A DNA stretch of 30,245 nucleotides from Brevundimonas sp. (GTDB lineage Bacteria; Pseudomonadota; Alphaproteobacteria; Caulobacterales; Caulobacteraceae), in NCBI RefSeq assembly GCF_031082345.1, contig NZ_JAVHLH010000003.1, positions 1-30,245 of the forward strand, in the 5' to 3' direction. The notes under the pieces are model-generated. The model had not been told where the DNA came from. It was given only the letters and a program-made list of their open reading frames with translations, and searched no databases. Below, piece by piece: positions 9,278 to 19,418 of the stretch (within the stretch, counting starts at the first letter, position 1; each line of letters opens with the position of its first letter). The translations under genes and the position numbers were made by a program.

Positions 9278-10726
9278 ATGATGCCTGATCTGATCTCCGC
9301 CCTTCATCTCTCGGCCGCCGAAGCGGCGCTCGCGCTCGGCGGCCTCGTGCTGCTGATGGTCGGCGCCTTCGCCGGCGAGAAGAGCGCTCGCCTCGTCTCC
9401 GTCCTGTCCGTCCTGCTGCTGCTGGCGGCCACCGCCCTGACGGTGACCGGTCCGCTGGGCCAGGCCTTCAACGGCGCCTATGTGGCTGACCCGCTGGCCG
9501 TCTACGGCAAGGCCCTGATCTTCCTGTCCAGCGCCGTGGCCATCGTGCTCGGCGACGGCTGGATGAAGCGCGCGCGCATCGCCCGCTTCGAATATCCGGT
9601 CCTGATCGTGCTGGCCTCGGCCGGCATGGGGATGATGGCCTCGTCGGGCGACCTGATCTCGCTCTACGTCGGCATCGAGCTGCACTCGCTGGCCCTCTAT
9701 GTGCTGGCCGCCTTCCACCGCGACGATCTGAAGGCGTCGGAAGCCGGCCTGAAGTATTTCGTGCTCGGCGCCCTGTCGTCCGGCCTGCTGCTGTACGGCG
9801 CCAGCCTGATCTACGGCTTCACCGGCTCGATGCGGTTCGACGAGATCGCCGCCTACGCCGCCGCCAATCCGTCGCCCGGCCTGATCTTCGGCCTGGTGTT
9901 CCTGATCTGCGGCCTGGCCTTCAAGGTCTCGGCGGCGCCGTTCCACATGTGGACGCCCGACGTCTACGAGGGCGCGCCGACGCCGGTCGTGGCGCTGTTC
10001 GCCACGGCGCCCAAGGTCGCGGCCATGGTGCTGATCGCCCGCACGCTGGAAGGGGCCTTCGCCGGCTCGCATGACCAGTGGGCCCAGGTGCTGATCCTGA
10101 TCTCGCTGATCTCCTTCGCGGTCGGGGCCTTCGGCGGCTTGGTGCAGAAGGACCTGCAGCGGCTGCTGGCCTATTCCTCGATCGCCAACATCGGCTACGC
10201 CCTGCTGGGCATCGCCGCGGGCACGACGCTGGGCGTCCAGGCCATGCTGCTGTTCATGACCCTGTACGTCATCGACCAGTTCGGCTTCTTCGCCATCCTG
10301 CTGTCGCTGAGTCGGGGCGGGCGGCCGATCCGCCGCATCCAGGACTTCGCGGGCCTGCGCAAGGACCGTCCGGTCATGACCCTGGCCCTCACCGTGCTGT
10401 CCCTGTCGGTGCTCGGCATGCCGCCGCTGGCCGGCTTCTGGGGCAAGTGGGCGGTGTTCGGCGCAGCCGCCGAGGCCGGCTACTGGATGATCGGCGCCGC
10501 GGGTCTGGTGGCCTCGGTCGTGGCCGGCTTCTACTATCTGCGCATCATCAAGCTGATGTGGTTCGACCCGGCGCCGGAAGGGGTCGAGGCGATCGACCGC
10601 TCGCCGATCGAGGCGAAGACCATCGCCATCGCCGCGGCCCTGTTCTCCTTCCCGCTGGTGATGGTCGCCCTGACCTGGCTGGAGCCCCTCGCGCGGGCGG
10701 CGGCGGTCGGCTACGGGGCGGGCTGA
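9278..10726 (+). CDS. nuoN: NADH:quinone oxidoreductase subunit N
   Basis: This antiporter-like subunit (ND2 counterpart) completes the membrane arm. It has 482 residues. The channel charges are E134 (VGIELHSLALYVLAAF) and K216 (LAFKVSAAPFHMWTPDVYEGAPTP), and the later GLVQKDLQRLLAYSSIANIGY block is typical. The start is a double ATG at 9278/9281, four bases after the nuoM stop. Its TGA is followed within 2 bases by the birA GTG, so the non-respiratory genes downstream probably belong to the same transcript. Confidence 0.97.
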   Translation: MMPDLISALHLSAAEAALALGGLVLLMVGAFAGEKSARLVSVLSVLLLLAATALTVTGPLGQAFNGAYVADPLAVYGKALIFLSSAVAIVLGDGWMKRARIARFEYPVLIVLASAGMGMMASSGDLISLYVGIELHSLALYVLAAFHRDDLKASEAGLKYFVLGALSSGLLLYGASLIYGFTGSMRFDEIAAYAAANPSPGLIFGLVFLICGLAFKVSAAPFHMWTPDVYEGAPTPVVALFATAPKVAAMVLIARTLEGAFAGSHDQWAQVLILISLISFAVGAFGGLVQKDLQRLLAYSSIANIGYALLGIAAGTTLGVQAMLLFMTLYVIDQFGFFAILLSLSRGGRPIRRIQDFAGLRKDRPVMTLALTVLSLSVLGMPPLAGFWGKWAVFGAAAEAGYWMIGAAGLVASVVAGFYYLRIIKLMWFDPAPEGVEAIDRSPIEAKTIAIAAALFSFPLVMVALTWLEPLARAAAVGYGAG

Positions 10727-10728
10727 CG

Positions 10729-11481
10729 GTGGCTTCGGCCGCGCCCGTCCTGCTGCTTGAACAGACCGACTCCACCAATGCGGAGGCCCGCCGCCGGGCC
10801 GAGGCCGGCGAGACCGGCCCGCTGTGGATCATCGCGCGCCGCCAGACCGCGGGGCGGGGACGCCGCGGCCGGGCCTGGGAGAGCGATACGGGCAATCTGT
10901 TCGCCACCCTGCTGACCACCACGCGCAAGCCGCCGGCCGAGGCGGCCCAGGTGACCTTCATCGCCGCCCTGGCCGTCGCCGACCTGCTGGATGCGTATGC
11001 GCCGCCGTCGCTGGTGACGATCAAATGGCCCAATGACGTGATGCTGGCGGGCGACAAGGCGTCCGGCGTGCTGGTCGAGTCCGGGGCGCACGACAGCGGC
11101 GGCCTGTGGCTGGCGGTCGGCGTCGGGGTCAATCTGGCCCAGGCGCCCGAGGCGACCGAGCGGCCGGCGACGGCGCTGGTCCATCATCTGCGCGGCGACG
11201 TGCTGACCCCGCCGACGGTCGAGGCCGCCGCGGCTCTGCTGGCCGAGGCCTTCGCGGTCTGGATGGAGCGCTGGGAGACGTTGGGCTTCCAGCCGATCCT
11301 CGACGCGTGGCGGGCGCGCACTCCGGGGCTGGACGGCCCGGCCGTGGCGCGGCTGGGGCACGAGACCGTCGAGGGCCGGGCCGAGGGCGTGGCCCCTGAC
11401 GGCGCCCTGAAATTGAGGCTGGCGGACGGCACGCTGCGGCTGATCTCGGCCGGCGACGTCTTCTTCGGGGAGGCCGCGTGA
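10729..11481 (+). CDS. birA: Biotin--[acetyl-CoA-carboxylase] ligase (class I, no DNA-binding domain)
   Basis: The enzyme attaches biotin to the carrier lysine of biotin-dependent carboxylases through biotinyl-AMP. The 250-residue protein shows TDSTN (13-17), the biotin/AMP loop GRGRRGR (42-48), KWPND (99-103) with the following K110, and VGVGVNL. It has only the catalytic and C-terminal domains; the N-terminal winged helix of E. coli BirA is missing, so it should not act as the bio operon repressor. The GTG at 10729 is 2 bases after nuoN, and the stop overlaps the coaX ATG. The position after nuoN recurs in alphaproteobacteria from memory. Confidence 0.94.
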   Translation: MASAAPVLLLEQTDSTNAEARRRAEAGETGPLWIIARRQTAGRGRRGRAWESDTGNLFATLLTTTRKPPAEAAQVTFIAALAVADLLDAYAPPSLVTIKWPNDVMLAGDKASGVLVESGAHDSGGLWLAVGVGVNLAQAPEATERPATALVHHLRGDVLTPPTVEAAAALLAEAFAVWMERWETLGFQPILDAWRARTPGLDGPAVARLGHETVEGRAEGVAPDGALKLRLADGTLRLISAGDVFFGEAA

Positions 11482-12260
11482 TGCTGCTGGCGATCGAGCA
11501 GGGCAACACCAATACGCTGTTCGCGGTTCACGACGGCGCGGACTGGGTCGCCCAGTGGCGCACCGCCACCCACGCCAGCCGCACGGCCGACGAATACGCG
11601 GTCTGGCTGAGCCAACTGCTGGCCATGCGCGGTCTGTCGATCGGCCAGTTGGACGGCTGCATCATCTCCAGCGTGGTGCCGCAGTCGATCTTCAACCTGC
11701 GCAACCTCGCGCGCCGCTACCTGTCGGTCGAGCCGCTGGTGATCGGCGACAATGTCGACCTCGGCCTGGTGGCGCGGATCGACAAGCCTTCCGAGGCGGG
11801 CGCCGACCGGCTGGTCAACGCCCTGGGCGCGCATCTGGTCTATCCCGGCGACCTGATCGTCATCGACAGCGGCACGGCCACCACCTTCGACGTGGTCGCC
11901 GCCGACGGCGCCTTCGAGGGCGGGGTGATCGCGCCCGGCATCAATCTGTCGCTGCAGGCCCTGCACGAGGCCGCCGCAATGTTGCCCCGCATCGCCATCC
12001 AGAAGCCCGATCGCGTGATCGGCAAGGACACGGTCACCAACATGCAGTCCGGCGTCTTCTGGGGCTATGTCGCCCTGATCGAAGGCCTGGTGGCGCGCAT
12101 CAAGGCGGAGTGGGGCAAGCCCATGACCGTCATCGGAACCGGCGGGGTCGCCTCGCTGTTCGAAGGCGCAACAGACTCAATCGACCGGTTCGATCCGGAC
12201 CTGACTATCCGCGGCCTCCTCGAAATCTGGCGGCGGAATACCCATCTCAAGGACCTATGA
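11481..12260 (+). CDS. coaX: Type III pantothenate kinase
   Basis: The enzyme phosphorylates pantothenate in the first step of coenzyme A synthesis. It is 259 residues, normal for the family, with the ASKHA fold. [12 protein letters not shown] (107-118) and the second phosphate motif [12 protein letters not shown] with D129 are intact. The first motif reads AIEQGNTNT, with Glu at position 6 where most CoaX proteins have Asp. The ATG at 11481 overlaps the birA stop; a GTG 3 bases earlier would add one residue. Its stop overlaps the rnj start by 4 bases. Confidence 0.94.
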   Translation: MLLAIEQGNTNTLFAVHDGADWVAQWRTATHASRTADEYAVWLSQLLAMRGLSIGQLDGCIISSVVPQSIFNLRNLARRYLSVEPLVIGDNVDLGLVARIDKPSEAGADRLVNALGAHLVYPGDLIVIDSGTATTFDVVAADGAFEGGVIAPGINLSLQALHEAAAMLPRIAIQKPDRVIGKDTVTNMQSGVFWGYVALIEGLVARIKAEWGKPMTVIGTGGVASLFEGATDSIDRFDPDLTIRGLLEIWRRNTHLKDL

Positions 12261-13930
12261 AAAAGCAAACCAACGACGAGTTCGTCTTCCTGCCGCTGGG
12301 CGGGTCAGGCGAAATCGGAATGAACCTGAATCTGTACGGCTACGGCCCCGAGGCGAACCGCGAGTGGATCGTGGTCGACGTGGGCGTGACCTTCGGCGAC
12401 CTGTCGACGCCCGGCGTCGACGTGATCGTGCCCGATCCGGCCTTCCTCGAGGGCGAGACCATCCGCGGCATCGTCCTGACCCATGCGCATGAGGACCATA
12501 TCGGCGCCCTCGGCTGGCTGTGGTCGCGGATGAAGGCGCCGCTCTACGCCACGCCCTTCACCGCCTATCTGATCCGCGAAAAGCTGCGCGAGGCCGGCAT
12601 TCTCGACCAGGTCGAGCTGATCGAGGTGCCGCTGGGCGGCTCGGTCGATCTGGGGCCGTTCACGGTCGACTTCATCACCATGACCCATTCGATCGCCGAG
12701 CCGAACGGCCTGGCCATCAAGACGCCGCTGGGCACGGTGCTGCACACCGGCGACTGGAAGATCGACGACGACCCGATCGTCGGCAAGGTCACCGACGCCG
12801 GGGCCATCTCCCGCCTGGGCGACGAGGGCGTCCTGGCCATGGTCTGTGATTCCACCAATGTCTTCGTCGAGGGCTCGGCCGGGTCGGAAGGCACGGTGCG
12901 CGACGCCCTGGCCGAGCTGATCGGCGGGCTGAAGGGCCGCATCGCCGTCGGCTGTTTCGCGTCGAACGTGGCCCGCATGGACAGCGTCATCCGCGCGGCC
13001 GAGGCCGCCGGGCGGCGCGTGTCGCTGGCGGGCCGGTCGATGCACCGCATCACCTCCGCCGCCAAGCACGTCGGCATGATGCAGGACATCAAGCCGTTCC
13101 TGTCGGAGCAGGAGGCCCGCGTCTGGCCGGCCAATGAGATCCTGTATCTCTGCACCGGCAGCCAGGGCGAGTCCCGGGCGGCCCTGTCGCGCGTAGCCGA
13201 GGGCACCCATCCCTACATCAAGCTGAGCAAGGGCGATCACTGCCTGTTCTCGTCGCGGGTCATCCCGGGCAACGAGCTGTCGATCGGCCGGCTGCAGGAC
13301 AAGCTGACCGACCGCGGCGTGCGGCTGTACACCGAGAAGGACCATCCCGGCATCCACGTCTCGGGCCACCCGTGCCGCGAGGAACTGCGCCAGATGTACG
13401 CCTGGGCGCGGCCGAAGATCGCCGTCCCGACCCACGGCATGCGCCGCCACCTGGCCGAACACGCCAACCTGGCCAAGGACATCGGCGTGCCGGAGACGGT
13501 GACGCCCCGCAACGGCGACATGGTCCGTCTGGCCCCCGGGCCCGCGGCCATCATCGACGAGGTTCCGAGTGGGCGCCTCTATGTCGACGGCGGGCGTCTG
13601 GTCACCGAGCAGGGCGAGGCCCTGCACGAGCGTCGTCACGCCTCGACCAACGGGGTGCTGATCGTCAGCTTCGCGATGGACCGGCGCGGCAAGATCGTCA
13701 GCGACATCGACGTGCGCGCCATCGGCCTGCCGGGCGACGCGGAATCGCCGCTGGGCGACGCGCTGGACGACCTGGCCGAACGGGCCGAGGCCGCCGTGAT
13801 GAAGCTGAAGGGTCCGGCGCTGGAAGACGAAATGGTCATCGAACAGGCCGTTTCGCGCGCTCTGAAGAAGGCCAGCCAGCAGATCTGGGACCGGCGTCCG
13901 ATCGTCGAGACCATCATCCTGCGGCTCTGA
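12257..13930 (+). CDS. rnj: Ribonuclease J (metallo-beta-lactamase / beta-CASP family)
   Basis: This is a 557-residue endo/5'-exoribonuclease for RNA maturation and decay. The zinc-binding HxHxDH motif is H76-A-H78-E-D80-H81, followed by the beta-CASP insertion ([18 protein letters not shown] region) and the later [13 protein letters not shown] and [13 protein letters not shown] blocks with the remaining metal and phosphate-binding histidines. The ATG at 12257 sits in an ATGA overlap with coaX, with AAGGA about 6 bases upstream. The long frame that extends upstream of 12257 is a shadow of coaX. In alphaproteobacteria RNase J coexists with RNase E and matures 5' ends of rRNA (family knowledge). 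Confidence 0.95.
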   Translation: MKKQTNDEFVFLPLGGSGEIGMNLNLYGYGPEANREWIVVDVGVTFGDLSTPGVDVIVPDPAFLEGETIRGIVLTHAHEDHIGALGWLWSRMKAPLYATPFTAYLIREKLREAGILDQVELIEVPLGGSVDLGPFTVDFITMTHSIAEPNGLAIKTPLGTVLHTGDWKIDDDPIVGKVTDAGAISRLGDEGVLAMVCDSTNVFVEGSAGSEGTVRDALAELIGGLKGRIAVGCFASNVARMDSVIRAAEAAGRRVSLAGRSMHRITSAAKHVGMMQDIKPFLSEQEARVWPANEILYLCTGSQGESRAALSRVAEGTHPYIKLSKGDHCLFSSRVIPGNELSIGRLQDKLTDRGVRLYTEKDHPGIHVSGHPCREELRQMYAWARPKIAVPTHGMRRHLAEHANLAKDIGVPETVTPRNGDMVRLAPGPAAIIDEVPSGRLYVDGGRLVTEQGEALHERRHASTNGVLIVSFAMDRRGKIVSDIDVRAIGLPGDAESPLGDALDDLAERAEAAVMKLKGPALEDEMVIEQAVSRALKKASQQIWDRRPIVETIILRL

Positions 13931-13938
13931 CGACCTGA

Positions 13939-13959
13939 TCCCCGGGTCGCGCCCGGGGA
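13939..13959 (+). repeat. REP-like GC palindrome between rnj and pyrH
   Basis: A perfect 8-base inverted repeat (TCCCCGGG / CCCGGGGA) encloses a TCGCG loop, 8 bases after the rnj stop. No T-run follows. The CCCCGGG...CCCGGGG style flanked by GACGACGGGG resembles the dispersed palindromic elements common in Caulobacterales and other alphaproteobacteria. It may also slow or end transcription, or protect the rnj 3' end. Copy number in the genome cannot be judged from the window. Confidence 0.55.
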
Positions 13960-13992
13960 CGACGGGGCGGAACGGGGATCGAGCACAGGCCT

Positions 13993-14020
13993 TTGAACCG
14001 GCACGGCCCGTCCGTATAAG
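13993..14020 (+). promoter_or_regulatory. Candidate housekeeping promoter for pyrH and the envelope gene run
   Basis: A TTGAAC box (13993-13998) and a TATAAG box (14015-14020) are separated by 16 bases, close to sigma-70 consensus spacing. They lie 33 bases before the pyrH ATG in the only sizeable gap upstream of that gene. An AAGGA ribosome-binding site is near 14042-14046. No promoter of similar quality was noticed further downstream, up to lpxB. Confidence 0.5.
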
Positions 14021-14053
14021 AAGCCGAATCCGCGCCCGCCCCAAGGACTTCCC

Positions 14054-14797
14054 ATGCCCGACGCCCCGCCTGAGTTCCGCTACAAGCGCGTCCTGCTGAA
14101 GGTGTCGGGCGAGGTGCTGATGGGCGACCAGGCCTATGGCATCGACATGAATACGGTGGCCAAGGTGGCCGAGGCCGTGGCCCAGGTGGCGCGCGAGGGC
14201 GTCGAGATCTGCCTCGTCATCGGCGGCGGCAACATCTTCCGGGGGCTGAGCAAGGCCGCCGGCGACATGGAGCGCGCCACCGCCGACTATATGGGCATGC
14301 TGGCCACGGTGATGAACGCCTTGGCCATGCAGGCGGCGCTGGAGAAGATCGGCGTCCAGACCCGGGTGCAGAGCGCCCTGACCATGAACGCCGTGGCCGA
14401 GCCCTATGTGCGTCGCCGCGCCCTGCGCCACCTCGAAAAGGGCCGGGTGGTGATCTTCGCCGCCGGCGTCGGCGCCCCGTTCTTCACGACGGATTCCGGG
14501 GCCGCCCTGCGCGCCGCCGAGATGGGCTGTGACGCCCTGCTGAAAGGCACCAGCGTCGATGGGGTCTACACGGCCGATCCCAAGAAGGACGCCTCGGCGA
14601 CCCGCTACGACACCCTGACCTATCACGACGTGCTGGCGAAGGACCTGAAGGTCATGGACGCCTCGGCCATCGCCCTGATGCGGGACTCCGGCATTCCGAT
14701 CGTGGTCTTCTCGATCCGCGAGCCCGGCTCCCTGCGCAAGACCCTGACCGGCGAAGGCACCTTCACGGTCATCACGTCCAACGCTAAATCAGCCTGA
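14054..14797 (+). CDS. pyrH: UMP kinase
   Basis: The enzyme converts UMP to UDP with ATP, feeding pyrimidine nucleotides and UDP-sugars. The 247-residue protein has the bacterial amino-acid-kinase-like signatures: [14 protein letters not shown] at the N terminus, [10 protein letters not shown] for phosphate binding, [16 protein letters not shown], and [15 protein letters not shown] near the C-terminal ATP site. It is unrelated to eukaryotic UMP/CMP kinases. It is first in the run after the REP-like palindrome and candidate promoter. A 29-base gap separates it from frr, its classic partner. Confidence 0.97.
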   Translation: MPDAPPEFRYKRVLLKVSGEVLMGDQAYGIDMNTVAKVAEAVAQVAREGVEICLVIGGGNIFRGLSKAAGDMERATADYMGMLATVMNALAMQAALEKIGVQTRVQSALTMNAVAEPYVRRRALRHLEKGRVVIFAAGVGAPFFTTDSGAALRAAEMGCDALLKGTSVDGVYTADPKKDASATRYDTLTYHDVLAKDLKVMDASAIALMRDSGIPIVVFSIREPGSLRKTLTGEGTFTVITSNAKSA

Positions 14798-14826
14798 CAA
14801 GCCATTAAATCACGAGAGAAACGACC

Positions 14827-15384
14827 ATGGCCAAGCCTGATCTCAAGACCTACCGCGACCGGATGGACAAGGCGGTCGGCGCGCTGAAGGAGGAGTTTTC
14901 CGGCCTGCGCACCGGCCGGGCCAACGCCGGTCTGCTGGATCCCGTCCAGGTCGAGGCCTATGGCTCGACCGCCCCGCTGAACTCGGTCGCCGCGATCAGC
15001 GTGCCGGAGCCGCGGATGATCTCGGTCAACGTCTGGGACAAGAGCATGGTCGGGCCGGTCGAGAAGGCCATCCGCGCCGCCGGCCTGGGCCTCAATCCCA
15101 TCGTCGACGGCCAGACGCTCCGCATCCCGGTGCCGGCCCTGACCGAGGAGCGGCGCAAGGAACTGGCCAAACTGGCCGGCAAGTACGCCGAACAGCAGAA
15201 GATCGCCGTCCGCAACGTGCGTCGTGACGCCAATGACGATCTGAAGAAGGCCGAGAAGGCTTCGGACATCAGCCAGGACGAGCAGAAGAAGATGGAAGCC
15301 GAGGTCCAGAAGGACACCGACGCGGCCATCAAGCGCATCGACGAGACCTTGAAGGCCAAGGAAGTTGAGATCATGCAGGTTTGA
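14827..15384 (+). CDS. frr: Ribosome recycling factor
   Basis: RRF acts with EF-G to split the post-termination ribosome. The 185-residue length is exactly typical. Signatures include [22 protein letters not shown] near the start and the helical C-terminal half [17 protein letters not shown] ending in [23 protein letters not shown] ribosome-binding stretch lies ahead of the ATG. The stop falls 32 bases before the preferred uppS start. Confidence 0.98.
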   Translation: MAKPDLKTYRDRMDKAVGALKEEFSGLRTGRANAGLLDPVQVEAYGSTAPLNSVAAISVPEPRMISVNVWDKSMVGPVEKAIRAAGLGLNPIVDGQTLRIPVPALTEERRKELAKLAGKYAEQQKIAVRNVRRDANDDLKKAEKASDISQDEQKKMEAEVQKDTDAAIKRIDETLKAKEVEIMQV

Positions 15385-15416
15385 CGGCGCGTTTTGCCGT
15401 AGGATACGCGCCGGTC

Positions 15417-16172
15417 ATGCCCGTCGAACCCCTTGAACCCCAGCCCGCGTCGGACGGGCCTCGCCATGTCGCCCTGATCATGGACGGCAACGGCCGCTGG
15501 GCGCAGGCGAGGGGCCTGCCGCGGGCCATGGGTCATCGCGAGGGCGTCCAGGCTCTGAAGCGGACGGTGCAGGCCGCGCCGGCCCTGGGCATCCGCTGCC
15601 TGACGGTGTTCGGCTTCTCGACCGAGAACTGGCGCCGCCCGGCCGAGGAGGTCTCCGACCTGATGGGGCTGGTCCGGTCCTATGTCGCCAGCGACCTGAA
15701 GCGGCTCGAGCGCGAAGGCGTGCGGGTTCGGATCCTCGGCCGTAGAACGGGCCTGCCCGCCGACATCGCCCAGATCGTCGAGCGGACCGAGGCGAGCACG
15801 GCGCACAACGACAAATTCCTGCTGCAGGTGGCCTTCAACTACGGCGGTCGCGCCGACATCGTCGACGCCGCCCAGCGGCACGTCGAACGGGTCCTCGCCG
15901 GCGAGGCGACCGGCCCCCTCGACGAGGAGACGCTGGGACTCGGCCTGTCCACCGCCGGGGCGCCGCCGGTCGATGTGATCGTGCGCACCTCGGGCGAGCA
16001 GCGGCTGTCGAACTTCCTGCTGTGGGAGGCCGCCTACGCCGAGCTGGTCTACCAGCAGGTGCTGTGGCCGGACTACGGGCCCGAGGCGCTGGCGGACGTC
16101 GTCGAACAATATCGCAACCGTGATCGGCGCTTCGGCGGCCGTTCGCCCGCGCCTGCGCTCGCGGCCTGCTGA
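15417..16172 (+). CDS. uppS: Di-trans,poly-cis-decaprenylcistransferase (undecaprenyl diphosphate synthase)
   Basis: The enzyme extends farnesyl diphosphate with isopentenyl diphosphate to the C55 lipid carrier used for peptidoglycan and O-antigen. [20 protein letters not shown] (17-36) contains catalytic D23 and the P-loop-like [15 protein letters not shown] and the C-terminal [20 protein letters not shown] block (basic and Glu residues for IPP binding) are present. I start at ATG 15417 (251 residues) with AGGA 12 bases upstream. The frame can be read from a TTG at 15381 overlapping frr, but that adds residues not expected for the family. The stop overlaps cdsA by one base. Confidence 0.95.
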   Translation: MPVEPLEPQPASDGPRHVALIMDGNGRWAQARGLPRAMGHREGVQALKRTVQAAPALGIRCLTVFGFSTENWRRPAEEVSDLMGLVRSYVASDLKRLEREGVRVRILGRRTGLPADIAQIVERTEASTAHNDKFLLQVAFNYGGRADIVDAAQRHVERVLAGEATGPLDEETLGLGLSTAGAPPVDVIVRTSGEQRLSNFLLWEAAYAELVYQQVLWPDYGPEALADVVEQYRNRDRRFGGRSPAPALAAC

Positions 16173-16987
16173 TGGCGGTTCGGGCCGGCGACATAGGCCT
16201 CAGGGCCGCGTCGGCCATGGTGCTGGCTCCGGCGGCGGGCCTCGGCATCTGGGCTGGCGGGCCGTGGTTCCTCGCCCTTGTGCTGATGGCGTGCGCCCTG
16301 CTGGCGGTCGAGTGGGCGATGATGAGCGCCGCGACGGCCTGGCGGTTGATGGCGGGGGCGGTCGGCTTCGGTCTGTTCGCGGCGGTGATCTCGGCCCACG
16401 TCGAACAGCTGTCGCTGGCGCTGGTCATGCTGGTCTTCTGCGCCGCGGCGGCCGGTCTGTTCGCCCGCAGCCGGGGCCAGGAGGCGCTCGACGCGGCCTA
16501 TGGCGTCCTCTACCTCGGCTGGCCGGCGGTGCTGCTGATCTGGCTCAGGGACGGATCGTCGGCCAGCGGCCTGGCCTGGACCGTGTCGGCCTTCGTCATC
16601 ACCTGGGCCTCCGACATAATGGCCTATCTGGTCGGCAGCCTGTTCGGCGGGCCCAAGCTGTGGCCCCGCTTTTCGCCCAACAAGACCTGGTCCGGCTTCA
16701 TCGGGGGGCTGGCCGCCGGGACGGCCGCCGGCGCCCTGCTGGCGACCTGGCTGGATCTCGGCATCGGACCCGGATGGGGCGCCTTGCTGGGCCTGGCCGG
16801 GGCGCTGGCCACCATGACCGGCGATCTGTGGGAATCGGCCCTCAAGCGCCGCTATGGCGTCAAGGACGCGGGCAAGCTGATCCCGGGCCACGGCGGCCTG
16901 CTCGACCGGGTCGACGGACTGATGTTCGCGGTCGTGGTCGTGGCCTGCGGCCGGCTGCTGTTCGTGACCTTCGGAGCGGGCGCATGA
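16172..16987 (+). CDS. cdsA: Phosphatidate cytidylyltransferase
   Basis: This integral membrane enzyme makes CDP-diacylglycerol, the branch point for phosphatidylethanolamine, phosphatidylglycerol and cardiolipin. It has 271 residues and about seven to eight hydrophobic helices. Family motifs are [20 protein letters not shown] followed by [10 protein letters not shown], and the C-terminal signature [18 protein letters not shown] with LLDRVDGLM, which carries the metal-binding acids. The ATG overlaps the uppS stop, and the stop overlaps the dxr ATG (ATGA), so the three genes are coupled. Confidence 0.95.
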   Translation: MAVRAGDIGLRAASAMVLAPAAGLGIWAGGPWFLALVLMACALLAVEWAMMSAATAWRLMAGAVGFGLFAAVISAHVEQLSLALVMLVFCAAAAGLFARSRGQEALDAAYGVLYLGWPAVLLIWLRDGSSASGLAWTVSAFVITWASDIMAYLVGSLFGGPKLWPRFSPNKTWSGFIGGLAAGTAAGALLATWLDLGIGPGWGALLGLAGALATMTGDLWESALKRRYGVKDAGKLIPGHGGLLDRVDGLMFAVVVVACGRLLFVTFGAGA

Positions 16988-18180
16988 TCCGCCGCCGCGT
17001 CACGGTTCTGGGCTCGACCGGATCGGTCGGAAGCTCGACGCTGGAACTGATGGAGCAGGCCGAGGCCAGCGGGACCGGCGCCTTCGAGGTCGAGGCCCTG
17101 ACCGGCGGGGCCAATATCGCCCGTCTGGCCGAGCAGGCCCGCCGGTGGAGGCCGAAGCTGGCGGTCACCGCCGACGCCGCCCGCCTGGGCGAGCTGCGCG
17201 AGGCCCTGGCCGGAACGGGCGTCGAGGCGGCGGCCGGGGAGGGGGCCGTGATCGAGGCGGCCGCCCGGCCGGCTGACTGGGTCATGGCCGCCATCGTCGG
17301 CGCGGCGGGCCTGCGCTCGGCCTGGGCGGCGGCCGAGACGGGGGCGACCCTGGCCCTGGCCAACAAGGAAAGCCTGGTCTGCTGCGGCCCGGCCCTGATC
17401 GAGCGGGTGCGGCGGTCGGGCGGCCGGCTGATTCCGGTCGACTCCGAGCATTCCGCCATCTTCCAGGTCTTCCCGCACGACGCGCCCCACCAGGTCCAGA
17501 AGCTCATTCTGACGGCGTCCGGCGGGCCGTTCCGCACCACGCCGCCCGAGGCCCTGGCCGCCATCACCCCGGAACAGGCCGTGGCCCATCCCAACTGGAG
17601 CATGGGGGCCAAGATCTCGGTCGACAGCGCGACCATGGCCAACAAGGGCCTGGAGGCCATCGAGGCCGCCTATCTGTTCGACATGGCGGCCGACCGCATC
17701 GACATCGTCGTGCACCCGGAATCCATCATCCACAGCATGGTCGAGTACGTCGACGGCTCGACCCTGGCCCAGCTGGGCCCGCCGGACATGAAGACCCCGA
17801 TCGCCTGCGCCCTGGGCTGGCCCGAGCGGATCGCCTGGCCGGCGCCGAAGCTGGACCTCGCCGCCCTGGGCCGCCTGACCTTCGAGGCGCCGGACGAGAC
17901 GCGGTTTCCGGCCCTCAAACTGGCCCGCGAGGCCCTGCGGGCGGGCGGTTCGGCCCCGATCGTGTTCAACGCGGCCAACGAGGTCGCGGCGCTCGCCTTT
18001 CTTGACCGTCGTCTGGCCTTTCTCAATATTGCCGCAGTCGTCGCCGACACCTTGTCGCGCGTGACGGCCTCGGGGGTGGATTCCGGTTCCCGCAACGCCT
18101 GCGATGCGGCCCTGGCCGTGGATGCGCTGGCGCGGCGAGAAGCGGAGTCGATCGTTCGAGGTCTGGCTGCGGCGGCCTGA
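16984..18180 (+). CDS. dxr: 1-deoxy-D-xylulose 5-phosphate reductoisomerase
   Basis: This is the second enzyme of the MEP pathway: it turns DXP into methylerythritol 4-phosphate with NADPH, and is the fosmidomycin target. It has 398 residues. The NADPH motif GSTGSVG is at 10-16, ANKES at 126-130, metal ligands D153 and E155 in [11 protein letters not shown] and E224 in NKGLEAIEA, the SGGPFR loop at 179-184, and [17 protein letters not shown] follows. The long upstream frame is a cdsA shadow; ATG 16984 gives the expected [10 protein letters not shown] start. It supplies IPP for the UppS two genes upstream. Confidence 0.97.
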   Translation: MIRRRVTVLGSTGSVGSSTLELMEQAEASGTGAFEVEALTGGANIARLAEQARRWRPKLAVTADAARLGELREALAGTGVEAAAGEGAVIEAAARPADWVMAAIVGAAGLRSAWAAAETGATLALANKESLVCCGPALIERVRRSGGRLIPVDSEHSAIFQVFPHDAPHQVQKLILTASGGPFRTTPPEALAAITPEQAVAHPNWSMGAKISVDSATMANKGLEAIEAAYLFDMAADRIDIVVHPESIIHSMVEYVDGSTLAQLGPPDMKTPIACALGWPERIAWPAPKLDLAALGRLTFEAPDETRFPALKLAREALRAGGSAPIVFNAANEVAALAFLDRRLAFLNIAAVVADTLSRVTASGVDSGSRNACDAALAVDALARREAESIVRGLAAAA

Positions 18181-18203
18181 ACGGCGGAGGATATCAGATC
18201 GGC

Positions 18204-19418
18204 ATGACGGGCTTCCTGGGCCAGGCGTTGCTTTACATCGTGCCGTTCCTGCTGGTGCTGACGTTCATCGTCACCATCCATGAGCTGGGCCATTTCCTTG
18301 TCGCGCGCGCCTTCGGCGTGAAGATCGACCGGTTCTCGATCGGTTTCGGCAAGACGATCGTCAGCCGGGTCGACCGGCGCGGCACGGAATGGCGGATCGC
18401 CTGGCTGCCGCTGGGCGGCTACGTCAAATTCTCCGGCGACCTCGACCCGTCCAGCGTCCCGGATGAGGCGGGCCTCGCCGAATTGCGCCAGCGCGTGATC
18501 GTCGAGAATGGCCCGGGGGCCGAGCGCGACTATTTTCACTTCAAGCCCATCTGGCAGCGCGCCCTGATCGTGGCGGCGGGGCCGGCGGCCAACTTCGTGC
18601 TGGCCATGGTGCTGTTCACGCTGCTGTTCACCGCCGTCGGCGAACAGGTTCTGGCGCCCCGCGTGGCCCGGGTCGACCCGGGCACGCCCGCGGCGGCGGC
18701 CGGCTTTCAGCCGAACGACCTGATCAAGGCCATCGACGGCCGGCCGGTGGCCGACACCTCCGATGTGACCCGCACCGTCATGATGAGCGCCGGCGATTCC
18801 CTGCGCTTCACCGTCGATCGCAACGGCCGCGAGACGGTGCTGGTCGCCACGCCCCAGCGGCGCCTCGAGGACGACCAGATCGCCGGCCGGGTCCGAATCG
18901 CCCGGATCGGCCTGCTGATGGATCGGCGGATCGAGGATTTCAGCTTCCGCCGACTCAACCCCGTCCAGGCCTTCGGCAAGGGGATCGAGACGATCGGAAC
19001 CACGGTCGGAACCACCGCGACCTACATCGGCCGCATCTTCGCGGGCAAGGAATCCGGCGACCTGCTCAACGGCCCGATCGGCATCGCCAAGGCCGCCGGC
19101 GGCGTGACCCAGCAGGCCGTGGCCGCCAACCCTGATCCCGGCTGGATGGCCGCCAACCTCGCCCTGACGTTCCTCAGTTTCGCCGCCCTGGTTTCGATCG
19201 GGATCGGCATTGTGAACCTGCTCCCGATCCCCGTACTCGACGGGGGACACCTGTTGTTCTACGGCTATGAAGCTGTTGCGCGCAGGCCAGTCCCTGCGCG
19301 GGTTCAGGAGGTCGGATATCGCGTTGGCCTTGCTTTGCTGGCGGGATTGATGTTGTTCGCCACCTGGAACGACCTGCAGAAGCTCAGCCTGTTCAAATTC
19401 CTCGGCGGGCTCGCCTGA
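18204..19418 (+). CDS. rseP: Site-2 zinc metalloprotease RseP (MmpA in Caulobacter)
   Basis: This membrane-embedded protease cleaves transmembrane substrates after a first cut; family roles are release of extracytoplasmic sigma factors and, in Caulobacter, PodJ turnover by MmpA. It has 404 residues. The zinc motif HELGH (26-30) lies in the first helix and the third ligand motif LDGGH at 345-349. One PDZ domain occupies roughly 140-220 (PGTPAAAAGFQPNDLIKAID), against two in the 450-residue E. coli protein. A GGAGG site precedes the ATG in a 23-base gap. The stop overlaps the bamA ATG by one base. Confidence 0.95.
   Translation: MTGFLGQALLYIVPFLLVLTFIVTIHELGHFLVARAFGVKIDRFSIGFGKTIVSRVDRRGTEWRIAWLPLGGYVKFSGDLDPSSVPDEAGLAELRQRVIVENGPGAERDYFHFKPIWQRALIVAAGPAANFVLAMVLFTLLFTAVGEQVLAPRVARVDPGTPAAAAGFQPNDLIKAIDGRPVADTSDVTRTVMMSAGDSLRFTVDRNGRETVLVATPQRRLEDDQIAGRVRIARIGLLMDRRIEDFSFRRLNPVQAFGKGIETIGTTVGTTATYIGRIFAGKESGDLLNGPIGIAKAAGGVTQQAVAANPDPGWMAANLALTFLSFAALVSIGIGIVNLLPIPVLDGGHLLFYGYEAVARRPVPARVQEVGYRVGLALLAGLMLFATWNDLQKLSLFKFLGGLA

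Noticed and set aside
12305..14626. A 773-codon minus-strand frame across rnj and pyrH
   Set aside because: It spans the promoter gap and two well-recognised plus-strand genes, and its composition is that of a codon shadow.
15381..15416. TTG start for uppS overlapping the frr stop
   Set aside because: It would add 12 residues without similarity. ATG 15417 has an upstream AGGA and gives a normal N terminus.
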